NCBI GenBank assembly: GCA_033032865.1
Contig: JAWHQI010000028.1
Span: forward strand, 6,653,001-6,717,000
DNA length: 64,000 nucleotides
Source of the DNA: Dactylorhiza incarnata
Lineage: Eukaryota; Streptophyta; Magnoliopsida; Asparagales; Orchidaceae
Reading direction: 5' to 3'
Positions 20,360 to 30,904 of the stretch are shown in pieces. The notes under the pieces are model-generated. The model saw only the letters and a list, made by a program, of their open reading frames with translations, was not told the origin of the DNA and ran no database searches. The translations under genes were made by a program, and so were the position numbers. How positions within the stretch are numbered: the first letter of the stretch is position 1; each line of letters begins with the position of its first letter.

Positions 20360-21829
20360 TCAGTCCTCGGCTACATCCAAACAATCATCCCCTGAAAGAT
20401 CCCCAGCTCCAAGGCCAGCAGTGTCACATCCAAACTTCCTCCCCATCATACGAAGAGTCTTCTGAATGCCTCGCTGAAAATAAACTTCGCGCTCGTCTGC
20501 TATCATAGGCTCAACCTCCTTCGTCATGACCTCAGCACGAATCTCCTCCGCCATCTGGAACCACTCCTCTACAACGGCAAGAGAATCTTTGTACTCGGTC
20601 TCCCCGACTGCCTTGGCCTCCTCAAGACTGCGCTCGAATGACGACAATCGGTCCACCTCGCTCCTCAGGAAGCCCAGCTCCCCCTCCAAGCGAAACATCT
20701 CCCCCTGAGCTTCTGACAGCGGATGAAGTGCATCCTGGGCAAGCGCCTTGTCACCACCGTACTCCACCTGCAGCTTCTCGACTTCAGATCGAAAAGAAGA
20801 GATGTCGGCCTCCAACTGCTTGATATGAGACGAGTCGTGATCCCTCTCCCTTTGCAAAATGGACAAATCGCTCCTCGCCACGCGTAACTCCTCCTGAATA
20901 GCGAAGTAGTTATCCTTGAGGCCCACATAATGATCGTTCCATGTAAGAGAAATGCTAGTCAAAGCCTCCGCCTGCAAACAAAAGATAAACGGTCAACAGA
21001 CGTAAGCGATAACGGAGAGGAAGGGCCAAGATTAGATAAGAAGAGCTTCACTTACCGCAGAAGACATCTCCTGAAGAGAAGAAGAAACTCGCCTCGCCGG
21101 CATGAGGGGAGGTGGCGGCAAGTCTCCCTGCGGGACCCGGTCGGTAGTAGGAGGCACCAAAATCTCAATCTCCGGATCCAATGAAATCTGCTCTCCCCTG
21201 CGACGGCTCGGGTCGGCCTCGCTATCGTGACTCATAGGCGCCGGCGGAGTAGAACACGAACTAGGACCTCCGTTCTTAAAAACAATCCTCCTCTTTCTCC
21301 CGCAGTCTAAGGGAACAACGGCCTCTCGCTCGGCATCCCAGGAAAGCCCCACCAAAAGCAGTCGGCTTTCCTCCACGCAGCTAGAAATATAGAATAGGGC
21401 CTTCGACAGCCCTTCTCGACCAGGGAAGCCTGGGATAGGAAGGAACTCGTCTTCCTGTCCAGTCTGTCGTCGAAAGCGTCCAGGGAGCGCCCTCCATAGA
21501 TCCGACAGCTCCCATCGATTCCGCACGTACCCATAAAGAGTATTCCCGTGGCGGTAATCGGTCTTCTCCCCAAAGTGAAACTAGCTCTTATTGCTTCGAA
21601 CTTCAATATGACCTCCCGAGTCGGAAGAAACCTCGCACCAGTCCTTAAAAATCTCGAGTGAAAAGCGAGCGCTGTGTTCCCAAAAAAACACCACCATCCC
21701 TATGATGTTCGCCATCCCGGCAGGCGTAAACTGGGTAATCGGGACACCGCGGAACTGCAGTATCTCAACCACCTCCTCAGATGGAGGAATACGAAACCCG
21801 GATTTCAGACAGCTTTCAGAAAGGTTCAT
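20360..21829 (-). pseudogene. Tat-associated antisense ORF ('putative gypsy-type transposon' protein), two exons, one TAG
   Basis: The first exon (21829-21056) starts MNLSESC. It carries a segment resembling the 'putative gypsy type transposon' domain (PF04195 type): 'GFRIPPSEEVVEIL', 'FTPAGMANIIGMVVFF', then 'YVRNRWELSDLW'. One in-frame TAG (21583-21581) breaks it. The frame is otherwise open to a perfect donor. An 84-bp intron (21055-20972) leads in frame into exon 2 (20971-20360), a coiled-coil segment of about 200 residues rich in Glu, Arg and Leu ('RSEVEKLQVEYGG', 'LEGELGFLRSEVDRL'). Proteins of this build accompany Tat elements and related non-autonomous elements. Their function is unknown. 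Relative to the Tat gag at 6170 it is antisense, as in some Tat lineages with an antisense ORF before the 3' LTR. Confidence 0.65.
20972..21055 (-). other. 84-bp spliceosomal intron in the Tat-associated ORF
   Basis: On the minus strand the donor is TCTGCG/GTAAGTGAAG and the acceptor is TTTTGTTTGCAG/GCGGAG. Removal keeps the frame (84 = 3 x 28 and both exons are in phase). The intron itself contains an in-frame stop after 'VSEALLI', so splicing is needed for the coiled-coil part. Confidence 0.8.
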
Positions 21830-21859
21830 AAAACCGGTAGGCGGGTTTTGAGCGCGTGG

Positions 21860-23006
21860 ATTTTAGGGATTTTGTTAGAAATCCGATGACGGCGAAAATG
21901 CCGTATGTGTTGCCCTTATGTTTCGTGTGAGAATGAACATTGGTTTGGAAAGGGTAATTTTTATGTGTATGTGAAGGCGTGACTTTGTCTTTGTGGTCGG
22001 CTGGCTAGCCCGTGAATGCTTGGATTCATGTGGGGAGAGTGTCCCGGCAAGACAAGTCCCCTTTTGGGCTAACTAACGAGAACAAGTATATTGATGCGCC
22101 CATTGGCAAGATGAGCCATGTAAGGGGTGAGGTCTCAGAGGAGTTCTTGGCTTTTGTCTTAGTGATTGTGGCGAGAACAAGTATGTTGATGCGCCCGTTG
22201 GCAAGATGAGCCATGTAAGGGGTGAGGTCTCAGTGGAGTTCTTAGCCTTGGGCATGTACGCCCGTGGGGTGAATGATAAGTACCCTTGGTTTGTTATGAA
22301 ATGTTGATGTGTGTTGTGATGTTAGAAGCATACACGACATAAGGTGCCTTGGGTGAAACCCAGGTTTGCATACATACTGCATTGCTAGATCCCCTTACTT
22401 GTATTGCTCAACATAGAAATGTGGATGATGATTATGACACTCATTCCTATCGTGTTTATGTTAATACTGTTTATTACATTTGCATACGAAGTGCTAACTT
22501 GCAGGGTGATGTAGTTCCCCGGGTCCGCTAGGATGACCGGGAGGAAGGGTGTTGTTACACCGTTGTTCGTCAGCCAAAGCTGACCCTCGTTATACCATTC
22601 TTTCTGATTTGGATGTAGGGCAAGGATCGCAGGCTGGATCTAGCTCGCCGGCCAGAAAGCCCTAAGCTTCATGAAGTGCACTTTTCATGCTTTTTTGTTT
22701 GATTATGATGTCTTTACCTATTCCGGCTTGCATGCCGAGGTAGCTTAGGATTGTGATGATCTGTTGGACATTTCTATGCCCTTTTGTTTTGACTTGAGCA
22801 TGAGTTTTGTAAGGCCTTAAGGCCGTAGTACTCTTTTGTAGATATGGACAACATCTGTACTTTATTTAATGTTTCCGCTGTGTTGGTTCTGAGTTTTGAG
22901 ATGGTTAGATCTATATCACTTTTTTAATACTAAAGCTGTGGCGATTATATGCTGTGGGGTCCCGGCCGGACCTATATTATATAGTCATTGCAGGGGATTT
23001 ATTACA
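21860..23006 (+). repeat. gypsy-A 5' LTR, 3' half only
   Basis: Homology to the 3' LTR starts at ATTTTAGGG (21860, matching 31787) and ends ATTACA (23006). It includes a tandem duplication of about 100 bp ('gatgcgcccgttggcaagat' at about 22094 and 22188, shared with the 3' LTR). The upstream promoter half is absent. Confidence 0.85.
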
Positions 23007-23009
23007 ATT

Positions 23010-23020
23010 TGGTATCAGAG
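23010..23020 (+). promoter_or_regulatory. gypsy-A primer-binding site (initiator Met tRNA)
   Basis: TGGTATCAGAG, three bases after the LTR end, pairs with the 3' end of initiator tRNA-Met, as usual in chromoviruses. Confidence 0.85.
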
Positions 23021-23164
23021 GGAGGTTAGCGTTCTTGTTGAGGCTTAGCGTGTTCGGATCGCGTTAAGAGTTTGTCCACATAGGAGTACCTTGCGGGACC
23101 ATGAATGTCCTTGCGTTCGAGTCTTGTGAATAGAGTTTGATTCATTTTTCCTTGCATTTCCTAG

Positions 23165-23696
23165 GATGGTGGCGATGATGCAGGGACGTCGAGGCGTCAA
23201 GAGGAGCCATCGGCAAGCAGTGCAATGGCCCCAGCCCTTGTGAATATGGGTGTGTCCCCGACATACTTTTGTCGTATGCTAGCAGAGGCAATGGTGGCGG
23301 CTCAAGCTGCGGCAATGCCATAGATTGCGACGCCTGTTGTGTAGGCTGCGACTCCTATTACTCCGGTCACTGTGATGCCGGAGGTGGGAGTAAGGCAGGT
23401 AGAGCCGTTAGCCAAGAGAGCGGTTGGGCAAGGAGATCGTCAGATGAAGTAATATCTGAGTTTCCATCCTCCGACGTTCGAAGGAGTTGGCACTCCGACG
23501 GGCGCCGAGGATTGGTTGGCGAGAATTCAGGAAATCCTGAAAGCGGTAGAGACCCCAGAGGACAAGCAGTCCCAGTTCGTAGCATTTGTGTTATAAGGCG
23601 ACGCCAAGCTGTGGTGGGTAAATCATGGCGGTCGTCATTTCCCTGGACGTGCCCCGTCCATGGCAGAGTTCGGGAATGCCTTCCTGAAGCGTTATA
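23165..23696 (+). pseudogene. gag: gypsy-A gag, first part
   Basis: In the frame of the ATG at 23225, the gag N-terminus reads 'RMLAEAMVAAQAAAMP', then the capsid blocks 'FHPPTFEGVGTPTGAEDWL' and 'GDAKLWWVNHG', ending 'FGNAFLKRY'. These are typical of chromovirus gag. Stops occur at about 23321 (TAG), 23339 (TAG), 23449 (TAA) and 23595 (TAA). The first two sit where Gln codons (CAG) are expected. The frame is cut at 23696 by solo LTR E. The 203-codon open frame at 23269-23880 is in a different phase and spans the insertion, so it is not a gene. Confidence 0.75.
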
Positions 23697-26600
23697 TGTA
23701 ACGCCCCGGGTTCTTCTTTCTACTATTTTAACAAAGCGTACGAAATTAAAAATAATTATTCGAAACCGAGATATTAATTTAGGGCGTCGATGCGTAAGGG
23801 CGTTACCGTTGCGGAGCGTCGTCGTCGTCCGGCGAGTAATTCTGGATCGAGCCATATTTGCAACAAATCTATATACATAAGTGTGCGTATATGAAGTTTT
23901 TGTTTCCCTTTTGTTGTTACATGAAGAGGCAAGCTTATATGATTATGTTTTCTCTCGGGAGAGTTTTCATGCGGGTAAGCATATACGTATTATGAAATAC
24001 AAAAAAAAACAAGAAAGAGTATAGTAGGGGGGGAACCTTATACAAAAGTAGGCACATACATAGATATGTAAATTTGCATTCATGCATCTCATGTATGTGT
24101 GCACACATACAAGTTCTATATTGGTGTTAAAACAAATTTCTTTTTTCTTTTATATGTAATTATATACATATAAATGCTGGGAGTATTAACATTAAGGGGA
24201 AATTTCGATCATTTCATCTTCATTTCCTTCCCCTTTTCCCGATGGCTCCAGACCCTTCTGCGAGGGTGCCGGTGCGGGCTTGCGATTTGCGCCGGAGACG
24301 CCGGGCTTCGGTGGTGTAGAATGTCGTAGGGGGCCTCGGAGTTGCCGGGACTTGTCCTCGTCGCCGGGGCTAGGACGTCACTTGACTCTTGGCGTGTTTG
24401 TCGCGTCCCGGCGTGTCGCCGGTGGAACCCTAAGTAAGGAAACTCTTCTTTTTCTCCTCCTTCACGTCCCTCCCCTGTTCTAAGTTCCTGCTGCCCTGGT
24501 TGTTGGATTGTGAAGGTTTTGCTTGATTCTATGCTTATGTTGTGATGTTCCAGGCTATAAACCCCCTATGCCTTCAGTTTAGTTTTGTTTTGGAGATAAA
24601 CTAGGTTGGTTTCCGGTCTTCTTTGGGGGAAATCTATGGGTTATGGTTGCTGCTTTATGTTTCCAGAAATTATGAATTTGGGAGTTCTTCCTTGGAAATT
24701 TAGAGTAGGCTGCTCGGTTGCCCCCTTCAGGTTTGGAAATTTTTGAAATTTAAGGGTTTATAGTTGCTGCCTTATGCTTCCAGAATAAATTATGTTGGGA
24801 GTTCTTCCATTGGAAGTTGAGGGTAGGCCGCTCGGCTGTTAAATGGGCTTCCTTGGCTCCATGCTAGCATCGACTTGGGTATGTGCTGAAATTTAGTGTT
24901 TCTTTTCCCCATGGTTTTCTCCTAGTTTAAATGCTTAATATTTTATGAGATTTCGCATCTATACGCTAGAAAATTTCTTAGTATATGCTTAGGTAAATTG
25001 CCCCATTCTTGAGATTACTAGATTTAAATGCTAGAAATTCACCCCGGTATATGCTAAGTTAAATTTTCTGTGCTATAAGCTTGAGATTTCATTCCTTTGG
25101 GAAGGGTCGAGGCCGTCAGTTATGTTTGTTTTTATGTGCTGGGGATGCCCTTGGGCTATATGTTATTTGGTAAAAAAATGTTGAACTCATTTGCTTAGTA
25201 AAGTATACGTGGTCTTGCTCGGCTAAATTTCCAATCCTGCATTTTCTTTTCCTTTTGTTGGCTAAGTTCCGAGGTTTTGGCGGGCTAAAATTCTCTGGGA
25301 ATGTCATATTTTAATCCTTGTAGATTTGGGGAAGTAGAAGCTATATTCCCTGGGAATTTCCCTTGTTAAACCTCGATAGCTTAGCGAGATTAGTAATTGG
25401 CAAACCGAAAAGTGGTGTAAATGTATTTTGGGGTCGAGCTCTACCCATGTTCCAAGTTTGAGTAGCTTACTTCTTATAGTAAGGGAGGGTGCCATATGCT
25501 CTTATATAGCCTTATACTTATAGTATAGATGTTAAAGCTCCTCCTTCCTTCTTTATATGCTAGAACTACCTCGAGCGTCAAACCCCGCGTGCTGCTAGCA
25601 AGTCTCGTAGGATTTGGTTTGAACTGGAGTGTGGGTGGACCTAGGGGCCCCCAACACAGTGGTTTTGGACTGGAGTGTGAGTGGACATAGGGGCCCCCAG
25701 CACAGTGGTTTTGGACTGGAGTGTGGGTGGACATAGGGGCCCCAACCCAGTGGTTTTGGACCGGTGTGTGGGAGGACGTGGATGCCCCCACCACGGTGGT
25801 TATTCTTTTGACTGGAGTGTGGGTGGACGTAGGGTCCCCCAGCACAGCAGTGGTTGTTTGGAGTGTGGGTGGATGTAGGGGACCCCACCCCAGCTCCTTG
25901 GCTTGTTGTGCAGCAGTTGGTTTTGACTCGTGCTTTCCTTCTGCTTACTTTTCAGCTTCTCCTTTACTTCTGCTGTTTCCTTGCACCCTTTGGGCTGAGG
26001 CATTCTTTTCTTATGAATGCCTCAGGTTCAGGTTTGTAGCTGCCACCGGGTTCGAGCGGGGTCATACTGTTCGCTGTCGAGGCCTTCCCTCTCTAGTGGG
26101 TAAGGATGTTGTTGGTTCAGTTTCTGTTGTGTAGCTTTTCTTTTGGACTGTTGACTTTTTCCTGCGGGTTCGTGTCAGTTGTTGACGCCCGTATGGCTTT
26201 TGTTAAGCTTACTTGCTTACGCTGCTGCTAGTTCTTTTTCTCCTGCTTATTATTTTGTACTCGTTAACTCTGGGGAAAAGCCTATTTTGCTGTATATTAG
26301 CGCAGTTCCTTAGCTTTATAAAAAGTTATTTCTATAACTGTTTGTCACATTTACTATTAAGTATCACATATTTGCGAAACGTAAACCAAGTAAAATGATA
26401 CTTATTTATTATGTACTAAATTTAGACCGGTGATAGCCCTGGGGGCGTCTCTAGTCCCTAGCGCCGTTAGGGATAAAATGAACCTATTTTCTTCCGTTGT
26501 ATACGCATGTTTTTATAAAGTGCGGCTCAGTAAACCGCAGGGCCGAGGGACACAGTTTCCTAACCCAAATGAAATGAACTTTAAAAGATAATCCTTTTAT

Positions 26601-26749
26601 TAATTTGTACCTTTTTGTAAAAGAAAATGCTCGTTTGAGTGCTCGCCTGAACGTCTGTAGTTGTCCCCTACAGGATGTGGCATCATGACGCGTATTTTCC
26701 CCTTCGCTCTGATAATATAATTTATTTCGGGAAAATACGGGTTGTGACA
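23697..26749 (+). mobile_element. solo LTR E (chromovirus type) with TTATA target duplication
   Basis: It starts TGTAACGCCCCGGG and ends GGTTGTGACA. TTATA precedes it (23692-23696) and follows it (26750-26754). The start and end resemble the gypsy-C LTR (TGTAACGCCCCTG ... GGTTGTGGCA), so it is from a related family in plus orientation. A TATA-like CATATAAATG lies near 24167, followed by a pyrimidine-rich leader. A tandem array lies at 25614-25890. There is no coding region or second LTR, so the internal part was lost by LTR-LTR recombination. At 3,053 bp it is long for this lineage. Confidence 0.95.
25614..25890. repeat. tandem repeat of about 47-50 bp inside solo LTR E
   Basis: Six degenerate copies of a unit with 'actggagtgtgggtggac' and 'aggggcccccagcacagtgg'. 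It lies well downstream of the TATA-like box, so it is in the transcribed (R/U5) part. Open frames on both strands here are repeat artefacts. Confidence 0.85.
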
Positions 26750-27395
26750 TTATATCCCCTCTTCGACGAGGTTAGCCCTTCAGCGGTAGTTCTTGCACTT
26801 GGTGCAGCTCAAGAAGACGATTGGTGAGTACTTGCAGGAGTTTACTCGGTTGGGTCGTTACGCGGGAATGACCATGGTAGACGATGAGGAGAGGGATAAT
26901 CTCTTCTATGAGGGTCTGGAGAGAATTTAAGGCAACCTCTAATAGCCTTAAAGAATGTGGGGTTCAATGAGTTAGTTGAAGCTGCTCGAACTTTGAAGAA
27001 TGATATGGAGTGAACCCAGTGACGCAAGGGCTTGGCGGCAAAGCAGGGAGAAAGTAAGCCATCTCAGTCTCAGGGGAAGTCTGAGAAAAGTTGGTGGAAG
27101 AAAAAGCCCCGTCCTTTTATGACTAGCGAGAGGAGCGGTGTGGCTTCTGGAGAGTTCCGTCCCAAGGGGCCAGTGACATGCTACGAGTGTGGCAAAGTGG
27201 GCCACAGAGCTCGGTTCTATTTCGAGAGTGGAGTTGAGCCAGAGCAGAGGCAGGAGCAGTCGGTGCATTCCAGTCCTAGTGTTGGGGAGAAAGGGAAGGC
27301 GGCGGAGTCCAGTGCTTCCCATTTCCCTCCTGTGATGCCTAGAGTGTACAACCTCGGGCAGCAGGAAGCGATTTGTCAACCTGACGTGGTGACAG
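26750..27395 (+). pseudogene. gag: gypsy-A gag, second part with zinc knuckle
   Basis: After the solo LTR the gag resumes ('IGEYLQEFTRLGRYAG', then, after a TAA at about 26928, the linker and the frame 27032-27395). The knuckle CYECGKVGHRARFYF has the first C, C and H, but the last Cys of CCHC is missing. The end ('NLGQQEAICQPDVVTG') abuts a splice donor. The product would package element RNA; the lost Cys would harm that. Confidence 0.75.
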
Positions 27396-27469
27396 GTATG
27401 AAAGTTCATAGTTTTGTTTAATAGTTTTAACTTGTTTGCGACCTTTCATATTTGTTATACGCGTGTTAG
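27396..27469 (+). other. 74-bp intron between gag and protease of gypsy-A
   Basis: Donor GACAG/GTATGA, acceptor GCGTGTTAG/GC. The gag and protease frames differ by two, and removing exactly 74 bases restores one frame: the codon split is G/GC at the junction. The intron contains an in-frame stop (27419-27421). Sequence on both sides is conserved-looking coding sequence. Confidence 0.75.
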
Positions 27470-27768
27470 GCTTCGTGCTAGTTTCTGGCTATCCCTCTAG
27501 AGTGTTGTTCGACACGGGAGCTTCACACACTTTTCTCACCGAAAGCTTTAACCGGAGGATCGGTAATGAGACTGTCGAGGCAGAGGCAAAGCTTAGTGTG
27601 CGCATGTCGAATGGGTCTTTCATGACCACTGGAAGGAAAGGACGTATTGTGCTGAGGATTTGCGAGTGTGATTTCGAGTTGGTAGCAGCAATTCTACCAC
27701 TAGCCGAATTTGACATCATCCTGGGGATGGACTTGCTTGCAGAGCAATGAGCTAGTATTGACTGCCTG
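27470..27768 (+). pseudogene. pol: gypsy-A pol: aspartic protease
   Basis: VLFDTGASHTFL (active site D-T-G) and the second half 'FDIILGMDLLAEQ' are both present, so the protease domain is full length. TGA at 27748-27750 breaks the frame where Arg (CGA) or Trp is expected. The same frame continues into RT. Confidence 0.85.
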
Positions 27769-28932
27769 TTGAAGATGGTGACCTTAAGGATTGAAGGAAG
27801 AGCGGAGGTCAAGTTCGAGGGCCTATGCGGAGTGGCATGCTTCCTTAATTCTGCCGTGGAAATGGTGCGTGCGGTGAATCAAGGAGGTGAGGCATTTGTC
27901 GCTTTGTTGGAGACTCACTCCACAAAGTTGACCATCAGAGAAGTTCCAGTGGTGGAGGAATTCGAGGATGTGTTCCCTGAGGAGCTTCCGGGAGTGTCTC
28001 CTCAGCGTGAAATTGACTTTTCAATTGAGTTGGTGTCGGATGCGAGGCCGGTGTCGCGTCCTCCATTTAGGATGGCACCGAAGGAACTGGTCGAGTTAAA
28101 GGCGCAGTTGCAAGAGTTGCTCGAGCAGGGGTACATTAGGCCCAGCTCCTCACCATGGAGTGCGTCGGTGTTGTTCGTTAAGAAGAAGGATGGTAGTATG
28201 CGGCTGTGCATAGACTATCGTGAGTTGAATAAGTTGACCATCAATAATAAGTACCAGATTCTGCAAATCGGTGATTTGTTCGATCATCTGGTGGGGTCGA
28301 CGGTGTACTCCAAGTTGGACTTGAAGTCGGGCTACTATCAGTTAAGGATTCTAGAAGAGGATATTCCCAAGACGGCGATTGGGACGAGATATGGTCATTT
28401 TGAGTTCTCGGTGATGTCGTTTGGTTTGATGAACGCGCCATCAGTATTCATAGATTTAATGAACCGAGTGTTTCGACAATACCTGGGTTCGTTCATGGTG
28501 GTGTTCATTGACGACATCTTAGTGTATTCGAAGTCGAAGGCGGAGTATGAGTCTCATCTGATAATAGTGTTGCAGACATTGAGGGAGAATCAGCTTTATG
28601 CGAAGTTCTCAAAGTGCGAGTTTTGGATCGGGAAAGTTGCATTCTTGGGACACGTGATTAGTGGAGATGGGGTGGCGGTGGATCCTGTGAAGATTGAAGC
28701 CATTAGAGATTGGCCTATACTAAGAACCATGGTGGAAGTCCGGAGATTCCTTGGACTAGCCGGTTATTACAGAAGGCTCGTTGAGAACTTTTTGTGGATG
28801 GCTTTGCCCCTCACCACTCTTACCCGAAAGGACCAGAAGTTTGTGTGGACTCCAGAGTGTGCCCGTGCGTTCGATACCTTGAAGGAAAGATTGATGTCTG
28901 TTCCAATCCTAAGTCTTCCTAGTGGGACTTAG
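27769..28932 (+). pseudogene. pol: gypsy-A pol: reverse transcriptase
   Basis: An open stretch of 387 codons with all Ty3-gypsy RT blocks: '[18 protein letters not shown]', '[14 protein letters not shown]', '[19 protein letters not shown]', '[14 protein letters not shown]', '[17 protein letters not shown]' and the catalytic [12 protein letters not shown], then '[15 protein letters not shown]' and '[14 protein letters not shown]'. It stops at TAG 28930-28932, where Gln is likely. It is the best-preserved RT of the window. Confidence 0.9.
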
Positions 28933-29286
28933 GGATTCCAAATTTTCAGCGACACGTCAGGGTGCGGTTTGGGTTGCGTTCTTGTGCAGTATGGCAACGT
29001 GATAGCTTAAGGGTTGAGGCAGCTAAAGCCTCATGAGAGAAATTACCGCGTCCATGACTTGGAGTGGGCGGCGGTGATTTTTGCGTTGAAGTTGTGGCAG
29101 CACTACATGTATGGTGCGAAGGTTGAAATCTTCACGGACCACAAAAGCTTGAGGTATCTTTTAGATCAGAAGGATTTTAATATGAGGCAGCGTAGGTGGG
29201 TCGAGTTCCTTGGGGACTACGACATAGCGATTCAGTATACGCCAAGCAAGGCCAATGTGGTGGCTGGCGCCTTGAGTAGGAAGTAA
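28933..29286 (+). pseudogene. pol: gypsy-A pol: RNase H
   Basis: In the RT frame: Asp in IFSDTSGCGLG, a TAA at 29008-29010, Glu in [15 protein letters not shown] and Asp in [13 protein letters not shown], so the catalytic residues survive. The domain ends '[10 protein letters not shown]'. One extra T at about 29284 makes the TAA at 29284-29286 and shifts the frame into integrase. Confidence 0.85.
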
Positions 29287-30880
29287 TCTGGGCAAGGAAA
29301 TTGGATTGAAGCGTTTTGTGCGAGAGTTTGACTCTCTTGGAATTGTGTGTGTGGCTAAGGGTGAGTCCAGCGCAGCTCGGCTGAACTGGATCGAGATGCA
29401 GTGTGATCTAGTAGATAGAATTCAAGAGGCAATCAGTGCAAACGAAGAGTGTCGGCGATTGGCATTGGAAGCTCAGCAAAGCGAAGGCAGCGTGTTGGAG
29501 ATGGTAAGTGGACTTTTAAAGAGAAATGGAAGGGTGTTTGTCCCTCGTTTTGGCAAGCTCTGTGAGGAGTTGATGTTTGAGGCACACTTCACGAAGTACT
29601 CCATTCATCCAAGAACTACGAAGATGTACTTGGATTTGAAGAAATCCTTTTGGTGGCCTGGGATGAAGCGAGATGTAGCTTTGTATGTAAGCCGGTGTCA
29701 GACGTGCGCCTTAGTGAAGGCGGAATGCCAGTAGCTGGGTGGATTCTTGAAACCTCTTCCTATCCCCGAGTGGAAATTCGACGACATCTCCATGGATTTT
29801 GTGCATGGTATACCTCGATCGCGACAAGGTAACGATGCAATTTGGGTGATTGTGGATCGCCTGACCAAGGTAGCCCACTTCATTCCAAATCGGAAGGACG
29901 ATAGCGTGGAGAAGCTCGTGGAGCTTTATATTCGAAACATTGTGCGGTTGCACGGAATTCCAAAGAGCATCGTTAGTGATCGCGATGGACGATTCACGTC
30001 CAAGGACTGGAGGTTAGTGCAGCGATGTTTGGGCACAAAATTGAAGTATAGTACCTTGTTCCATCCGCAAACCGATGGCCAAACGAAGAGAACAAATCGT
30101 AAAGTGGAGGACATGTTAAGAATGTGTGCTCTCGATTTCGGTAAAAGTTGGGAAGACCACCTCTTCATGGTGGAGTTTGCCTACAGCAATAGTTTTCAGG
30201 CGAGTATCAAAATGGCGCCATACGAGGCTTTGTATGGAAGGTGGTATCGAACGTCGATGTCTTGGATAGAGGCGGGAGACACCCAGTTGTTAGGAAAAGA
30301 AGTGGTGGCAGACGCTTGTGAGTTGGTGCGAATGATCCAGGAGCGCATGAAGGTTGCTCAGGATCGGCAGGCAAAGTATTTTAATGTACGCCACAGAAAT
30401 GTGGAGTTTGCGGTGGGCGACATGGTCTACTTGAAGATCAAGCCGTTCAAAGGCGTTTCGCGGATTCGACGACTCAAGAAATTGAGTCCGAGGTACTTGG
30501 GTCTGTTTAAGGTTACAGAGCGCATAGGCGAAGCATTCTATCGGTTGGCGTTGTTCGTAGAGCTAAGAGGATTACATGATGTATTTCATGTTTCGGTGCT
30601 GAGGAAAGCTTTGGTGGAGCCGGAGGATGTGGTTGAGTCTTCGACAGTTCCTGTACCCGAAGATCTGAGGACGATAGTTCGTCCGGTTTGCGTGGAGGAT
30701 TCTGAAGTCCGGCGGTTGAGGAACAAAGAGGTCAAGCTGGTGAAAGTGCGTTGGGATAATTGTGGACGAGACGGTTTCTCGTGGGAATGAGAGGAAACAA
30801 TGCGGGATAACTTTCCGGAACTGTTCGTTTTAGGTATGTGTTTTAGTTGTGCTTTCGTTAACGTTTTAAATTTCAAGGAA
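29287..30880 (+). pseudogene. pol: gypsy-A pol: integrase with chromodomain-like tail
   Basis: H2C2 domain complete (H and H in HFTKYSIHPRTTKMY, then CQTC). TAG at 29732-29734. In the core the two Asp are present (DDISMDFVHG and VSDRDGRFTS). The catalytic Glu of GQTE is Lys here (GQTKRTN, codon AAG at 30086-30088). The C-terminal part has 'HDVFHVSVLRKAL', then a degraded chromodomain-like end ('VKLVKVRWDN', 'FSWE', TGA at 30788-30790, 'MRDNFPELF'), as in Tekay/Del elements. It cannot catalyse strand transfer. Confidence 0.85.
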
Positions 30881-30890
30881 GAAATTCTTT

Positions 30891-30904
30891 TAAGGGGGTG
30901 GATT
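30891..30904 (+). promoter_or_regulatory. gypsy-A polypurine tract
   Basis: TAAGGGGGTGGATT lies directly before the LTR start TGTAACACCCC at 30905. The purine run GGGGGTGGA primes plus-strand synthesis. Confidence 0.75.

Noticed and set aside
23269..23880. 203-codon frame across gypsy-A gag and solo LTR E
   Set aside because: Out of phase with gag and spans an insertion boundary.
25474..26134. Pro/Thr-rich and Trp/Val-rich frames on both strands
   Set aside because: Caused by the 47-50-bp tandem repeat in solo LTR E.
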